DNA of 64,000 nt, taken from NCBI GenBank assembly GCA_023401595.1, contig JAEXDQ010000052.1:14684-78683 (forward strand). The letters run 5' to 3'. Source of the stretch: Spirochaetota bacterium. GTDB taxonomy: Bacteria; Spirochaetota; Spirochaetia; Sphaerochaetales; Sphaerochaetaceae. How positions within the stretch are numbered: position 1 is the first letter of the stretch; every line of letters begins with the position of its first letter. The notes under the pieces were generated by a model. That model worked only from the letters and a program-made list of their open reading frames with translations. It ran no database searches and was not told where the DNA came from. Shown here piece by piece: positions 1 to 8,129 of this stretch. Both the position numbers and the translations under genes were made by a program.

Positions 1-75
1 CTCGTCAAGGGCGGGCTCCTCGTCAAGGGCAGGCTCCTCGTCAAGGGCGGGCTCCTCGTCAAGGGCGGGCTCCTC
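1..75. repeat. 18-bp tandem repeat encoding EEPALD
   Basis: About four near-identical 18-bp units lie in the coding frame of the coiled-coil gene. One unit carries a silent third-base change in its Pro codon. The array reaches the window edge, so the true copy number cannot be seen. In-frame units of this kind can expand or contract without breaking the frame. Confidence 0.85.
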
Positions 76-1527
76 ACCGGCTTCCTGGGCCTTGGCCTGG
101 ACACGTTCTTCATCAACGAAGGAATCAACATCAATAGAAGAAGTCTCAGCGTCGGCAGAAGTCCCGTCGGAGTCCGAGACATCAGTCTCGACGTTATCAG
201 ACACGGAAGTCTCCGGAACGAGACTCTCCCGCAGGGCAGTCCGTGAGGCGTCCGACTGCTTTGCCAATCGGTCGCATTCAGCCCTGCGTTCTTCCAACAG
301 ACGTTCCTGTTCCAGAAGCTCCCGGGACAGGCGATCCTGTTCCTCCAGCTGCTCCTGCGTCCGTTTTTCGGCTTCGTCAATGGCGGCGGAAGCTTCTGAA
401 CGACGTAGCTCCGCCAAACGGGCAGCCTCTTCGGCACGATCGGCCTCTTCACGGGCCTTCCTCGTTTCAGCCTCGGCGACCAGGCGTTCCTCCTCAGCCC
501 GCTGGGCATCGCTTGCAGCGGCAGAAAGAGCCGCGCCCGCGGCCTCGATCTGGGAAGACAGCTCCTGTCGTTCAAGGTCAAGCCGCTCGACGGTCTCCTT
601 GGCCTGCGCCTGCCGCTCCTCCAACCGTTGCAACGTCTCTTCCGACGCCTGGATGCGTTCCAAGTGTCCCTGGACGTCGGCCAATACGGTCGACAGCGAA
701 GCGGCGCTCGAATCCAACAAAGTCTGAGAAGCCTGGTGCGTAGCCTCGAGCCGATTCTCCAGCTCCCGCAGGAACTCCTGCACAGTATGGATCATCGTCT
801 GGAAAGCAGCGTCGGTCCGGCGCAAACCGGTATCGAACAGCTGATCCATCTGCTCCCTGCAACGGGACATGAACGCATCGGCCTCATGGTTTGCCGCGGC
901 GACGGCCGCTCGCTCGATAGAGCCGAGTTCTTCCTGATGTCTCTGGATCTCCGCCAGCGCCTGTTGGTCCAAGGCCGCCAATTCGTTCTGCAACCCCTTC
1001 AATTCACCCACGGATTCCTGCCGCATCGTAGACAACGCCTGGCGATGCGCAGCCATGGAAGAATCCGCTTCACCGACCTGGGCGAGAAAGGCGTCGATCA
1101 CAGTCTGCACCTGCTCGACCTTGCGTACTTCATCCTTGACCTGCGTCGTTCGAAGCTCGGCGCGTTCAGTCATCTGCGCAAGCTGCCCCAGTATCTGATG
1201 ATAATAGTCCAATACCCGCTGCAGCTCGGCGAGATCGTCGGAATGAGCCTTGATATCGGCGAGCTGGCTATCGACGAGGGCAAGAAGCTGCCTGGCGTCC
1301 CGCTCCTTCTGCGACATACGTTCCTCGGCTTCGGCGGACCGTTGCTGAAGCTGATCCCCGGCCTGGCTCATTTCCGCCTGGCACTGGTTGATACGGCGCT
1401 TGACCATCTCAAGACGTCGATCCTTCTTATCCTCCGTGCGCAGAATGAACATGATGGCCAACGTCACCAAAAACAAAACGACAGATATGATGATAGGAAG
1501 ACCGCTTGACAACAGATCCAAATCCAT
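1..1527 (-). CDS. membrane-anchored coiled-coil protein, C-terminus beyond window
   Basis: The minus frame stays open from an ATG preceded by GAGGAG to the window edge (509 codons, no stop). Residues about 9-28 form one hydrophobic helix, followed at once by charged residues, so the protein is probably an N-terminally anchored cytoplasmic coiled coil. Residues about 35-425 are rich in Glu, Gln, Arg, Ala and Leu with heptad character. A Ser/Asp-rich acidic linker follows, then a perfect hexapeptide repeat EEPALD (18-bp unit, about four copies visible). The start lies 2 bases after the stop of the upstream HAD gene, so they are probably co-translated. It resembles long spirochaetal coiled-coil proteins (NCBI uses the label SpiroCoCo); that match is from memory. 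Function unknown; a structural or scaffold role is a guess. Confidence 0.75.
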   Translation of the reverse strand, partial: MDLDLLSSGLPIIISVVLFLVTLAIMFILRTEDKKDRRLEMVKRRINQCQAEMSQAGDQLQQRSAEAEERMSQKERDARQLLALVDSQLADIKAHSDDLAELQRVLDYYHQILGQLAQMTERAELRTTQVKDEVRKVEQVQTVIDAFLAQVGEADSSMAAHRQALSTMRQESVGELKGLQNELAALDQQALAEIQRHQEELGSIERAAVAAANHEADAFMSRCREQMDQLFDTGLRRTDAAFQTMIHTVQEFLRELENRLEATHQASQTLLDSSAASLSTVLADVQGHLERIQASEETLQRLEERQAQAKETVERLDLERQELSSQIEAAGAALSAAASDAQRAEEERLVAEAETRKAREEADRAEEAARLAELRRSEASAAIDEAEKRTQEQLEEQDRLSRELLEQERLLEERRAECDRLAKQSDASRTALRESLVPETSVSDNVETDVSDSDGTSADAETSSIDVDSFVDEERVQAKAQEAGEEPALDEEPALDEEPALDEEPALDE

Positions 1528-1529
1528 AC

Positions 1530-2273
1530 TCAACTCCTCAAGACCCTTTCAGAAAATTCAAGCCAGGAACCGCATACCAGATCGGCCGACGGATATTTCC
1601 TCCAGGCGACGGCTCCGTGCCGTTGACCGTTCCCATACCCGGGTTTCAGCAAACAGGTATGCATCCCGACCCCATGGGCCCCTTCTATATCCTTGTCATA
1701 GCTGTCCCCGACGAACAATACATCCTGCGAAGACAGCCCCATATGGTCCAGTATATACACAAACGACGCCGGATGAGGTTTCAGATATCCAGATTCCTCG
1801 GCGCAACACGCATATTCGACCAGATCATCGACTCCCAGCGTCTTCAATTTGTCAGCCACCGGGAAATCGGAAAGGACGCCGAGCCTCAGCCCCTGGGCCG
1901 TCGCCTCGACCAACGCCTCCCTCAGGTAGGGAAACGGCTTGATAGAAGCGAAGTACCGGGGCCATCGGTCATAGAACTGCCGTTCAAGCCGCCCTTCCAC
2001 CCGTCGATACTCCTCTTCCGGCACAAGCTTGCGGTCGGTGTCAAGGATAATCGACGCCTGGCGACGACGGAAACCCTCCAGCGTAGCGGGAACCGTCGGC
2101 TCCAATGACTGAAGCCGCCGAATCTCCTTGCGCATCCGGTTGTACTGCATCGCGACGACCAGTGAGGGAAACGCCGAACGCAGCATCCTGAAATTGAGCA
2201 TGCGCTTCGGATACAATGTACCGTCGATATCAAGCAGGATGGCCTGGATACCGGCCTCGGACCGAAACCCCAT
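1530..2273 (-). CDS. HAD-superfamily hydrolase (phosphatase-like)
   Basis: A 247-residue haloacid-dehalogenase-fold protein. Motif I is LDIDGTLYP near residue 15 (nucleophile Asp and general acid Asp), motif II is LSDF near 135, motif III is the Lys in YLKPHP, and motif IV is GDSYDKDIEGA near 190. All catalytic motifs are present, so it should be an active phosphohydrolase of the pyrimidine-nucleotidase/phosphoglycolate-phosphatase type, with a helical cap between motifs I and II. The substrate cannot be told from sequence. Its ATG overlaps the stop of der by one base (TAATG), and its own stop sits 2 bases before the coiled-coil gene, so it is the middle of a tight operon. Confidence 0.85.
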   Translation of the reverse strand: MGFRSEAGIQAILLDIDGTLYPKRMLNFRMLRSAFPSLVVAMQYNRMRKEIRRLQSLEPTVPATLEGFRRRQASIILDTDRKLVPEEEYRRVEGRLERQFYDRWPRYFASIKPFPYLREALVEATAQGLRLGVLSDFPVADKLKTLGVDDLVEYACCAEESGYLKPHPASFVYILDHMGLSSQDVLFVGDSYDKDIEGAHGVGMHTCLLKPGYGNGQRHGAVAWRKYPSADLVCGSWLEFSERVLRS

Positions 2274-3979
2274 TACCTCGCACGCCCCTTGCTGTTACGG
2301 CTCTGAATCCGAGTCCGCTTCTCGGCCTTGCCTTTCGCCGCCTTGTTGCCCGGCTTAGTCGGCTTTGGAGCCGCCTTGGCCTTCCCCCCGGTCCTTTGAG
2401 TAGAACCACCGGACGGGCCGCTAGGTTTCACGGAATTTCTTCCAGTAGCCTTAGAAGCGGGTTTCAAACTGTTTTTTTGCGCTGAAGCCTTCTTCGGGGC
2501 ATTTTTAACTGTAGAAGCCGCGGTTTTTCGAGGTTTCGGCCCTCCGCTTTTCCCTGACTCGGCTCCGGCTTCGACCTTGGCATCGTCAGCAAGGAATTCG
2601 GAACGGGAAACCGTATGGAGCGAAGGATTACGCCGCCGCTCCCTCAGATCGACTTCCAGAGGGACCATAGTGAACCCCAGATCGCGCCTGATGCAGTTCT
2701 TCAGATACTGGACATACACCGCGGGGAAGGCTTTGACATGGTTGACGAAGAACAGAAACCTGATCGGCGTAACGCTGACCTGAGTTCCATAATAGACCTT
2801 GAAATGGCCGCTGCTCCCACGGGGGGGCTGGTATGTCTCGGCCCAGGCCCGCAACGCATTGTTCAGCTGGGCGGTATCGGTACGCTTGTTCAACTGCCGC
2901 CATACCGCCCAGACGGTATCAAGCAGCTTGCCGATATTCCGCCCCTTCAGAGCCGAGATATCCACCAATGGAGCGAAAGAAAGAATCGGGAACAGGAACC
3001 GTACACGGTCCTTGATAGCCTCGATTTCATTGCCGACCCCTTTGAGCAAGTCGATCTTGTTCAGAACAAGCACCACACCCTTGCCGCGGCGGACGATCAG
3101 GGAGGCAATCTTCTTGTCCTGTTCGGAAAGCCCCTCGACGGAATCGATCATCAGCAGGACGACATCGCATATGTCGATCGTCTTGATCGCACGGTTGACC
3201 GAATAGTATTCGACATCCTCGTCAACCTTGCTCTTACGACGGATGCCGGCGGTATCCAGTACAGTGAAATCACTCCCTTTGTATGAGAACCCACCTTGGA
3301 CGACATCCCTGGTCGTCCCGGGGATATCACTGACGATGGAGATATCGGAACCGTTGAGATAATTGGTCAACGTACTCTTGCCGGTGTTCGGCTTACCCAT
3401 GATGGCAAGTTTCACCCGGGGCTTCTCTTGCGGAGCCTCGTCCAGCTCCACAAGGTCGAGCATGCCAAGCAAGGTGTCCTCAAGCTCCTCGATACCCAGC
3501 CCATGAGCCGCGGAGATACCGACCACCCGCTGGAAGCCATAGGAGAAATAGTCCCAGACCAACGAATCGCGGGATATGTCGTCCACTTTGTTGACGACCA
3601 GCACCAGTTTGTCGCTATAGGGGCGCAGACGTTCCGCCAGCATCAGATCCTCGGCGGTCACACCAGTGCATTCCATGAGGAAAACAATGGCGTCGGCCTT
3701 GTCCAGCAGGCTCAGGCTCTTTTCACTGACAAGGGAATCAAGCCCCTCCTGCTCCATCTTCACGCCGCCGCTGTCGATCAACGTGACCGGGTGGTTGCCG
3801 AGAAGCCACCTCTCGGGAATAGGATCACGGGTAACTCCCGGAGTAGGGTCCGTGATCGCCCTCCGCTTACCGACCAACCGGTTGAACAACGTGGATTTTC
3901 CCACGTTCGGACGTCCGATGATCGCCACTACCGGAATAGTCCGGTCCTCAGACTGAGGTGAAATAATCGAATCGCTCAT
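2273..3979 (-). CDS. der: ribosome-assembly GTPase Der (EngA)
   Basis: Tandem-GTPase protein needed for 50S subunit maturation. The first G domain has GRPNVGKSTLFNRL near residue 22, the G3 motif DSGG, and NKVDD. The second has GKPNTGKSTLTNYL near 194, DTAGIRRKSK, and NKIDLL. A KH-like domain follows to about residue 460. At 568 residues it is longer than the usual 430-500. The extra ~100 residues are a low-complexity tail of Lys, Ala, Pro, Ser and Gly, probably disordered and RNA- or ribosome-contacting (inference). The 5' end overlaps ptsI by 32 bases, which suggests translational coupling. Confidence 0.97.
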   Translation of the reverse strand: MSDSIISPQSEDRTIPVVAIIGRPNVGKSTLFNRLVGKRRAITDPTPGVTRDPIPERWLLGNHPVTLIDSGGVKMEQEGLDSLVSEKSLSLLDKADAIVFLMECTGVTAEDLMLAERLRPYSDKLVLVVNKVDDISRDSLVWDYFSYGFQRVVGISAAHGLGIEELEDTLLGMLDLVELDEAPQEKPRVKLAIMGKPNTGKSTLTNYLNGSDISIVSDIPGTTRDVVQGGFSYKGSDFTVLDTAGIRRKSKVDEDVEYYSVNRAIKTIDICDVVLLMIDSVEGLSEQDKKIASLIVRRGKGVVLVLNKIDLLKGVGNEIEAIKDRVRFLFPILSFAPLVDISALKGRNIGKLLDTVWAVWRQLNKRTDTAQLNNALRAWAETYQPPRGSSGHFKVYYGTQVSVTPIRFLFFVNHVKAFPAVYVQYLKNCIRRDLGFTMVPLEVDLRERRRNPSLHTVSRSEFLADDAKVEAGAESGKSGGPKPRKTAASTVKNAPKKASAQKNSLKPASKATGRNSVKPSGPSGGSTQRTGGKAKAAPKPTKPGNKAAKGKAEKRTRIQSRNSKGRAR

Positions 3980-5687
3980 GCATCCATTCCCTTATGTATG
4001 AATTTATCTTCAGGTACGAATCCATCCGCATGACATGCTCGGCCAGCGCTCTGGCTTCCGGCAAGGATACGCCGCGTATGATCCGGCGCACCTCCAGAAG
4101 ACTTTGCGGACTCATGCTGAACTCGTCCAAGCCCAACCCCGTAAGCAGTACGGCGCTCATCGCATCACCAGCCATCTCACCGCACATACCGACGGGAATA
4201 CCCGCCTCATGGCCTTTTTTGATGATCATCTGGATGAACCTGAGAACGCCCGGGTGAAAGGGCTGATAGAGATATGCAATCTTTTCATTGCCGCGGTCAA
4301 CGGCGATGGTATATTGAATCAGGTCGTTCGTCCCGATGGAGAAGAAATCGACCCGTTTCGCCAGGATATCGGCGCACAAGGCGGCAGACGGAACTTCGAT
4401 CATGGTGCCGACCTTGACGTCTTCATCGAACGGGACGTGGGCCTTGCGGCATTCGTCCTTGACCTGATCGAGAATCAGCAGCACCCCTTCCAGCTCCTCG
4501 ATACCGCTGATCATGGGGAACATGATCCGTAGCTCGCCATAGGCGGAGGCACGGAGCAGGGCGCGCAGCTGCACCCGGAAGATATCCTTGCGGGAGAGGC
4601 AGAAACGGACGGCGCGCCAGCCGAGGATCGGGTTTTCCTCATCGATACCGATGCCGGGAATCACCTTGTCGCCGCCTACATCGATGGTCCTGATGGTCAC
4701 AGGGCCTTTCCCCTGCATGCCCTCGACGACCTTCCTGTAGACGCAGAACTGTTCCTCTTCCGACGCGAGCCCCCCCGGACGCATGAAGAGGAATTCGGAA
4801 CGATACAGGCCGATCCCCTCCCCGCCGTTGCGCAGGACGGAGTCAAGCTCCTCCATCATCTCCACGTTCGCCTTGAGGATGACGCTGTGCCCGTCGGTGG
4901 TTTCGGAGGGCAACGCAGCCACCTCCCGCAGCTCATCTTCATGGGCGATCCATTTGTCGTATCGGTCCCGCAGACTTTTGGCGGTACTCCATTCAGGACG
5001 GACGACGACCTCCCCATGGTTGCCGTCGACAATGATTTCATCTCCGGCGCGAACCTTCTTGGTCACCGCCCCAAGACCGACTACGGTAGGGATATCGAAC
5101 GACCTCGCCAAAATCGCCACATGGCTGGTACGGCCTCCGCCGTTCAACGCGATACCGAGGATATGGCCCCGGTCCATGGACAGCACTTCGGTCGGCAACA
5201 GGCCATCCGACACAAGCACGACATCCTCCGACAGCGTCGCAAGCGATACGCGCTTGATCCCCATCAGCATCGACATGATGCGCAGGCACACGTCCTTCAA
5301 ATCCACGCTCCGCTCCCGAAGAGCCGGGTCGGAGGTGGACTCCAACGTCTTGACGAACTGTCCCGAAACAACTTCCACAGCCCATTCGGCGTTCACTTTG
5401 TTCAAAGCGATATACGAACGGACCCCGGAATCAAATTCAGGGTCTTCAAGCATCATCAGATGCGTCTGGAGAATATCCTTCTGTTCACCACCCAAGGAAG
5501 CCTGATCGAGCCGCCTCAGCTCCTCCCTGACCATCGTCATGGCGTTGCTGAACCGCTCGACCTCCTTGGAGGCGCGATCGTCGTCGGCGTACTGCTCATG
5601 GGGAACTTCCAAAGTCTCATGTTCGTACAAGAACACCTTCCCCGCGGCAATACCCGAAGACGCTGGGATTCCTTTGAGTATCCTCAT
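3948..5687 (-). CDS. ptsI: PTS enzyme I (phosphoenolpyruvate-protein phosphotransferase)
   Basis: First enzyme of the phosphotransferase system. It takes phosphate from PEP onto a histidine and passes it to HPr in the cytoplasm. At 579 residues it has family length. The phosphorylated His lies in GGRTSHVAILARS near residue 190. The PEP-binding core includes GIGLYRSEFLFM and RTIDVGGDK, and the catalytic Cys is in GMCGEMAGD near 500. No HPr or EII gene is in the window. It is first in a minus-strand group with der. A promoter with consensus spacing ends only 12 bases before the ATG, leaving no room for a normal ribosome binding site; the purine run AAAGAAGAAG may serve. Confidence 0.96.
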   Translation of the reverse strand: MRILKGIPASSGIAAGKVFLYEHETLEVPHEQYADDDRASKEVERFSNAMTMVREELRRLDQASLGGEQKDILQTHLMMLEDPEFDSGVRSYIALNKVNAEWAVEVVSGQFVKTLESTSDPALRERSVDLKDVCLRIMSMLMGIKRVSLATLSEDVVLVSDGLLPTEVLSMDRGHILGIALNGGGRTSHVAILARSFDIPTVVGLGAVTKKVRAGDEIIVDGNHGEVVVRPEWSTAKSLRDRYDKWIAHEDELREVAALPSETTDGHSVILKANVEMMEELDSVLRNGGEGIGLYRSEFLFMRPGGLASEEEQFCVYRKVVEGMQGKGPVTIRTIDVGGDKVIPGIGIDEENPILGWRAVRFCLSRKDIFRVQLRALLRASAYGELRIMFPMISGIEELEGVLLILDQVKDECRKAHVPFDEDVKVGTMIEVPSAALCADILAKRVDFFSIGTNDLIQYTIAVDRGNEKIAYLYQPFHPGVLRFIQMIIKKGHEAGIPVGMCGEMAGDAMSAVLLTGLGLDEFSMSPQSLLEVRRIIRGVSLPEARALAEHVMRMDSYLKINSYIREWMHERFDYFTSV

Positions 5688-5699
5688 ATCTTCTTCTTT

Positions 5700-5728
5700 A
5701 CTATACGGAGTTTATCTACCCATGTAAA
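5700..5728 (-). promoter_or_regulatory. sigma70-type promoter of ptsI-der operon
   Basis: On the minus strand TTTACA, 17 bases, TATAGT. The -10 box ends 12 bases before the ptsI ATG, so the mRNA leader would be about 5-6 bases. Confidence 0.6.
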
Positions 5729-5839
5729 GCTAGCTCTCATTCAGAAAACGAAAAAGCGACGGCGGCGCGCACTGTCCGGCGTCCGGCAGAAAACGGGCTG
5801 CTCCCGGCATTCGGTCCATCCGGTGCCATACGGACAAGC

Positions 5840-5869
5840 TTTACCAGCGGGCTTCTTGTAGAGTATGCT
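5840..5869 (+). promoter_or_regulatory. promoter of GerMN gene, probably leaderless
   Basis: TTTACC, 18 bases, TATGCT. Exactly six bases (TGTTCC) separate the -10 box from the ATG, so transcription should begin at or next to the start codon. No Shine-Dalgarno sequence precedes the ATG. Confidence 0.5.
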
Positions 5870-5875
5870 TGTTCC

Positions 5876-6508
5876 ATGGCAGACGACCATCGTCCGATCG
5901 ACGAAGATTACATACCCATTCCCGACGATGAGGAAGAGGAAGGGCGGCCGCAGCAGGGAAAGTCCCGACGCATGCTCCTATGCGGCTGGCTGCTCTGGCT
6001 CGTCTTCACCATCGTCCTGAGCGCGTTGCTGTTTCCCAAAGTACTCTCCTCAATACGGCAGAGCGGCGTACTTGAACTCATTGAAGAGCATAAGCTCAAG
6101 TCCCCGACCACGATATCGGGGACGGAGCTTCGGACTGTCTACCCTTATTTCATTATCCCGGGAAGGAATGAAGCGGCGATGGCATATAAGGAATATCCGG
6201 TGAAGCAACGAAAGACGGGACAGGGGCTCTATCATGATACCATGGAGGCGCTGCTGGCGGGGCCTTCCCAGGAGGCGCTGTCGCAGGGCGCGGTGACCTA
6301 TATCGCCCCGGAAACCAGCCTCAGAGGACTGTCGGAATCGAACGGAATCATCTACGTGGATTTCAGCGGAGCCTTCGTAGACAGCGCGGACAGCTGGCCG
6401 AAAGCGGGACTGGAACCGGCGGTACAGCAGATACGGAGGTCGCTTCTGGCGTTGGACGGCATCAGGGATATCATCATCATGCTGGACGGGGAAGTCACGA
6501 AACTATAG
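5876..6508 (+). CDS. GerMN-domain membrane protein
   Basis: A 210-residue protein with a very acidic cytoplasmic N-terminus (DDEEEE near residue 18), a basic patch, one membrane helix at about 34-54, and an extracytoplasmic C-terminal GerMN-type domain (about 80-210). That domain includes YHDTMEALLAGPSQEAL and IIYVDFSGAF, the signatures of the sporulation/germination GerMN fold. The fold is common outside spore formers as an envelope or peptidoglycan-associated module; nothing here suggests sporulation. It stands alone on the plus strand between divergent ptsI and convergent tlyA. Start chosen because the -10 box fits it and the hydrophobic helix is correctly placed. Exact role unknown. Confidence 0.8.
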   Translation: MADDHRPIDEDYIPIPDDEEEEGRPQQGKSRRMLLCGWLLWLVFTIVLSALLFPKVLSSIRQSGVLELIEEHKLKSPTTISGTELRTVYPYFIIPGRNEAAMAYKEYPVKQRKTGQGLYHDTMEALLAGPSQEALSQGAVTYIAPETSLRGLSESNGIIYVDFSGAFVDSADSWPKAGLEPAVQQIRRSLLALDGIRDIIIMLDGEVTKL

Positions 6509-6514
6509 GAACGC

Positions 6515-7312
6515 TCATGGGCGGCATTCGTCCCGGAACGCATGGAGATACGCGTCCTCGTCCATGCCCGGTCTGAGGGTGAGCAACGCGAGGAATTCAG
6601 TATTGCCCTTCCGTCCGGTGATCGGAGAACGCGACAAGCCGTGTATACCGACCCCGTCAGCCCGCAACGCACGGTAGACGTCCACCATGACCTGTTCAAG
6701 CAAGCCATGGTCCTCCACCACCCCGGAGAACCCCTCCTGCCACCGGGGAACCTCAAACTGCGGCTTGATCAGCGAGACAAGCCAGGAGCCCCCGCACAGG
6801 GACAGGATATGGCTTGCCGCGCCTTTGATGGAACGGAAAGACAGATCGCAGACGGCGGCCTGCGGCGGAGGCTCCAGCCGTTCCAACGTCATGATGTTCT
6901 GTTTCTCATGGACCCGGACCCGGCGGTCGGTACGCAGCTTCCAGTCGAGTTGATTGAAGCCGACATCGACGCTATGGACCAACCTCGCCCCGTGCTGCAA
7001 CAGACAATCGGTGAAGCCTCCGGTGGAAGAACCTGCGTCGAGCATCACCAAGTCGGTGACATCGAGCTTCCAGCCCTCCAGCGCATGCTCAAGCTTCAGC
7101 CCGCCGCGGGAGACATACCGGTCGAAAGTGAAACGGACCGCGCCGTCCTCAGGGACCTTCGCCCGAGGATCGGTACAAAGCTCCCCGTTGACGAGAACAT
7201 TGCGACAGACGACGAACGCCGTCAGCCGATCCTTGTCATATTCGGGATACCGATCCGCCAGAACCTTGAGGACCGGCAACGACCTTTGGCGAGACAAACG
7301 GGCGGACGACAC
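6515..7312 (-). CDS. tlyA: TlyA-family rRNA 2'-O-methyltransferase
   Basis: A 265-residue TlyA/FtsJ-like enzyme expected to methylate ribose 2'-OH of rRNA, as known for mycobacterial and spirochaetal TlyA (also called haemolysin A). Residues about 5-65 are an S4 RNA-binding domain (NVLVNGELCTDPRAKV), followed by YVSRGGLKLEHAL. The SAM site is LDAGSSTGGFTDCLL near 92, then VDVGFNQLDWKLR, CDLSFRSI and LIKPQFEVP, giving a plausible K-D-K-E catalytic set. The S4 start differs from the usual form (LPVLKVLADRYPEY), so RNA recognition may be altered. It lies 3 bases after the ymdB-like stop, in the rny operon. TlyA activity sensitises ribosomes to capreomycin in other bacteria. Confidence 0.92.
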   Translation of the reverse strand: MSSARLSRQRSLPVLKVLADRYPEYDKDRLTAFVVCRNVLVNGELCTDPRAKVPEDGAVRFTFDRYVSRGGLKLEHALEGWKLDVTDLVMLDAGSSTGGFTDCLLQHGARLVHSVDVGFNQLDWKLRTDRRVRVHEKQNIMTLERLEPPPQAAVCDLSFRSIKGAASHILSLCGGSWLVSLIKPQFEVPRWQEGFSGVVEDHGLLEQVMVDVYRALRADGVGIHGLSRSPITGRKGNTEFLALLTLRPGMDEDAYLHAFRDECRP

Positions 7313-7315
7313 GGA

Positions 7316-8116
7316 TCAGACTCCGAACTGGCGTGAAAAACGGGCTATGGAACGGGTACGGCCCGTAGCGACGTCAATCGTACAGCACACGCCTTGCAAC
7401 CACCCCGGAGCTTCCAGGATCTCGTTGCGCAACGGCATCTGGGACTGCTGCTTCTGGATCGATATGGCGGGATTGGATCCTATGACGCTATCCCGCGGAC
7501 CGCTCATGCCGAGATCGGTGATATACCCGGTCCCGTTCGGAAGTATTTTCTCATCCGCGGTCTGCACATGGGTGTGCGTACCGACCAGGACGCTCGCCTT
7601 GCCGTCGAAATGAAACGCCAGGGCTTCCTTTTCTTCGGTCGACTCCGCATGGAAATCGACCAGTATGACCGAAGTCTGCCTTCTGAGCTTCTCCACCTGC
7701 TCCAGCCCAACGCGGAACGGACAGTCGATCGAAGGAAGCATCGCACGCCCTTGCAGGTTCAGCACAGCGACCTTGCGACCGCCTGCATCGACGACCACGG
7801 AACCATGTCCCGGAGCCTGGGGAGGATAGTTCGCGGGACGAAGCAGTCTGGGTTCGGAATCAAGATACGGCAGAAGATCTTCCTGCTGCCATATATGATT
7901 GCCGCTGGTTATCACGTCTGCCCCGCGCTCAAAAAACTGCCGCATGATTTCAGCGCTCAGGCCGAACCCGTTGGCGGCGTTTTCACCGTTGACCACGACG
8001 AAATCGGCGTGGTACTCCTTCTTCAGCTGGGGCAACCCCATAAAAAGAGCCCTGCAGCCGGGTTTGCCACAGACATCCCCGAGCAACAGAGCTACCAAAG
8101 TTTTCGAATCAGACAC
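7316..8116 (-). CDS. YmdB-like metallophosphoesterase
   Basis: A 266-residue protein of the TIGR00282/YmdB family, dinuclear-metal phosphodiesterases; the Bacillus YmdB hydrolyses cyclic 2',3' and 3',5' nucleotides. The metal ligands are visible in order: GDVCGKPG (residue 13), NGENAANGFG, SGNHIW, VDFHAESTEEKEAL and GTHTHVQTADE. The length matches the family. It starts 13 bases after rny, the widely conserved rny-ymdB pairing that links it to RNA metabolism. The ATG follows AATAGGAATTG, a moderate ribosome binding site. In vivo substrate not readable. Confidence 0.92.
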   Translation of the reverse strand: MSDSKTLVALLLGDVCGKPGCRALFMGLPQLKKEYHADFVVVNGENAANGFGLSAEIMRQFFERGADVITSGNHIWQQEDLLPYLDSEPRLLRPANYPPQAPGHGSVVVDAGGRKVAVLNLQGRAMLPSIDCPFRVGLEQVEKLRRQTSVILVDFHAESTEEKEALAFHFDGKASVLVGTHTHVQTADEKILPNGTGYITDLGMSGPRDSVIGSNPAISIQKQQSQMPLRNEILEAPGWLQGVCCTIDVATGRTRSIARFSRQFGV

Positions 8117-8129
8117 TATTCAATTCCTA

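Noticed and set aside
5876..6508. Sporulation role for the GerMN protein
   Set aside because: GerMN domains occur widely in non-sporulating bacteria, and no other sporulation gene is in the window.
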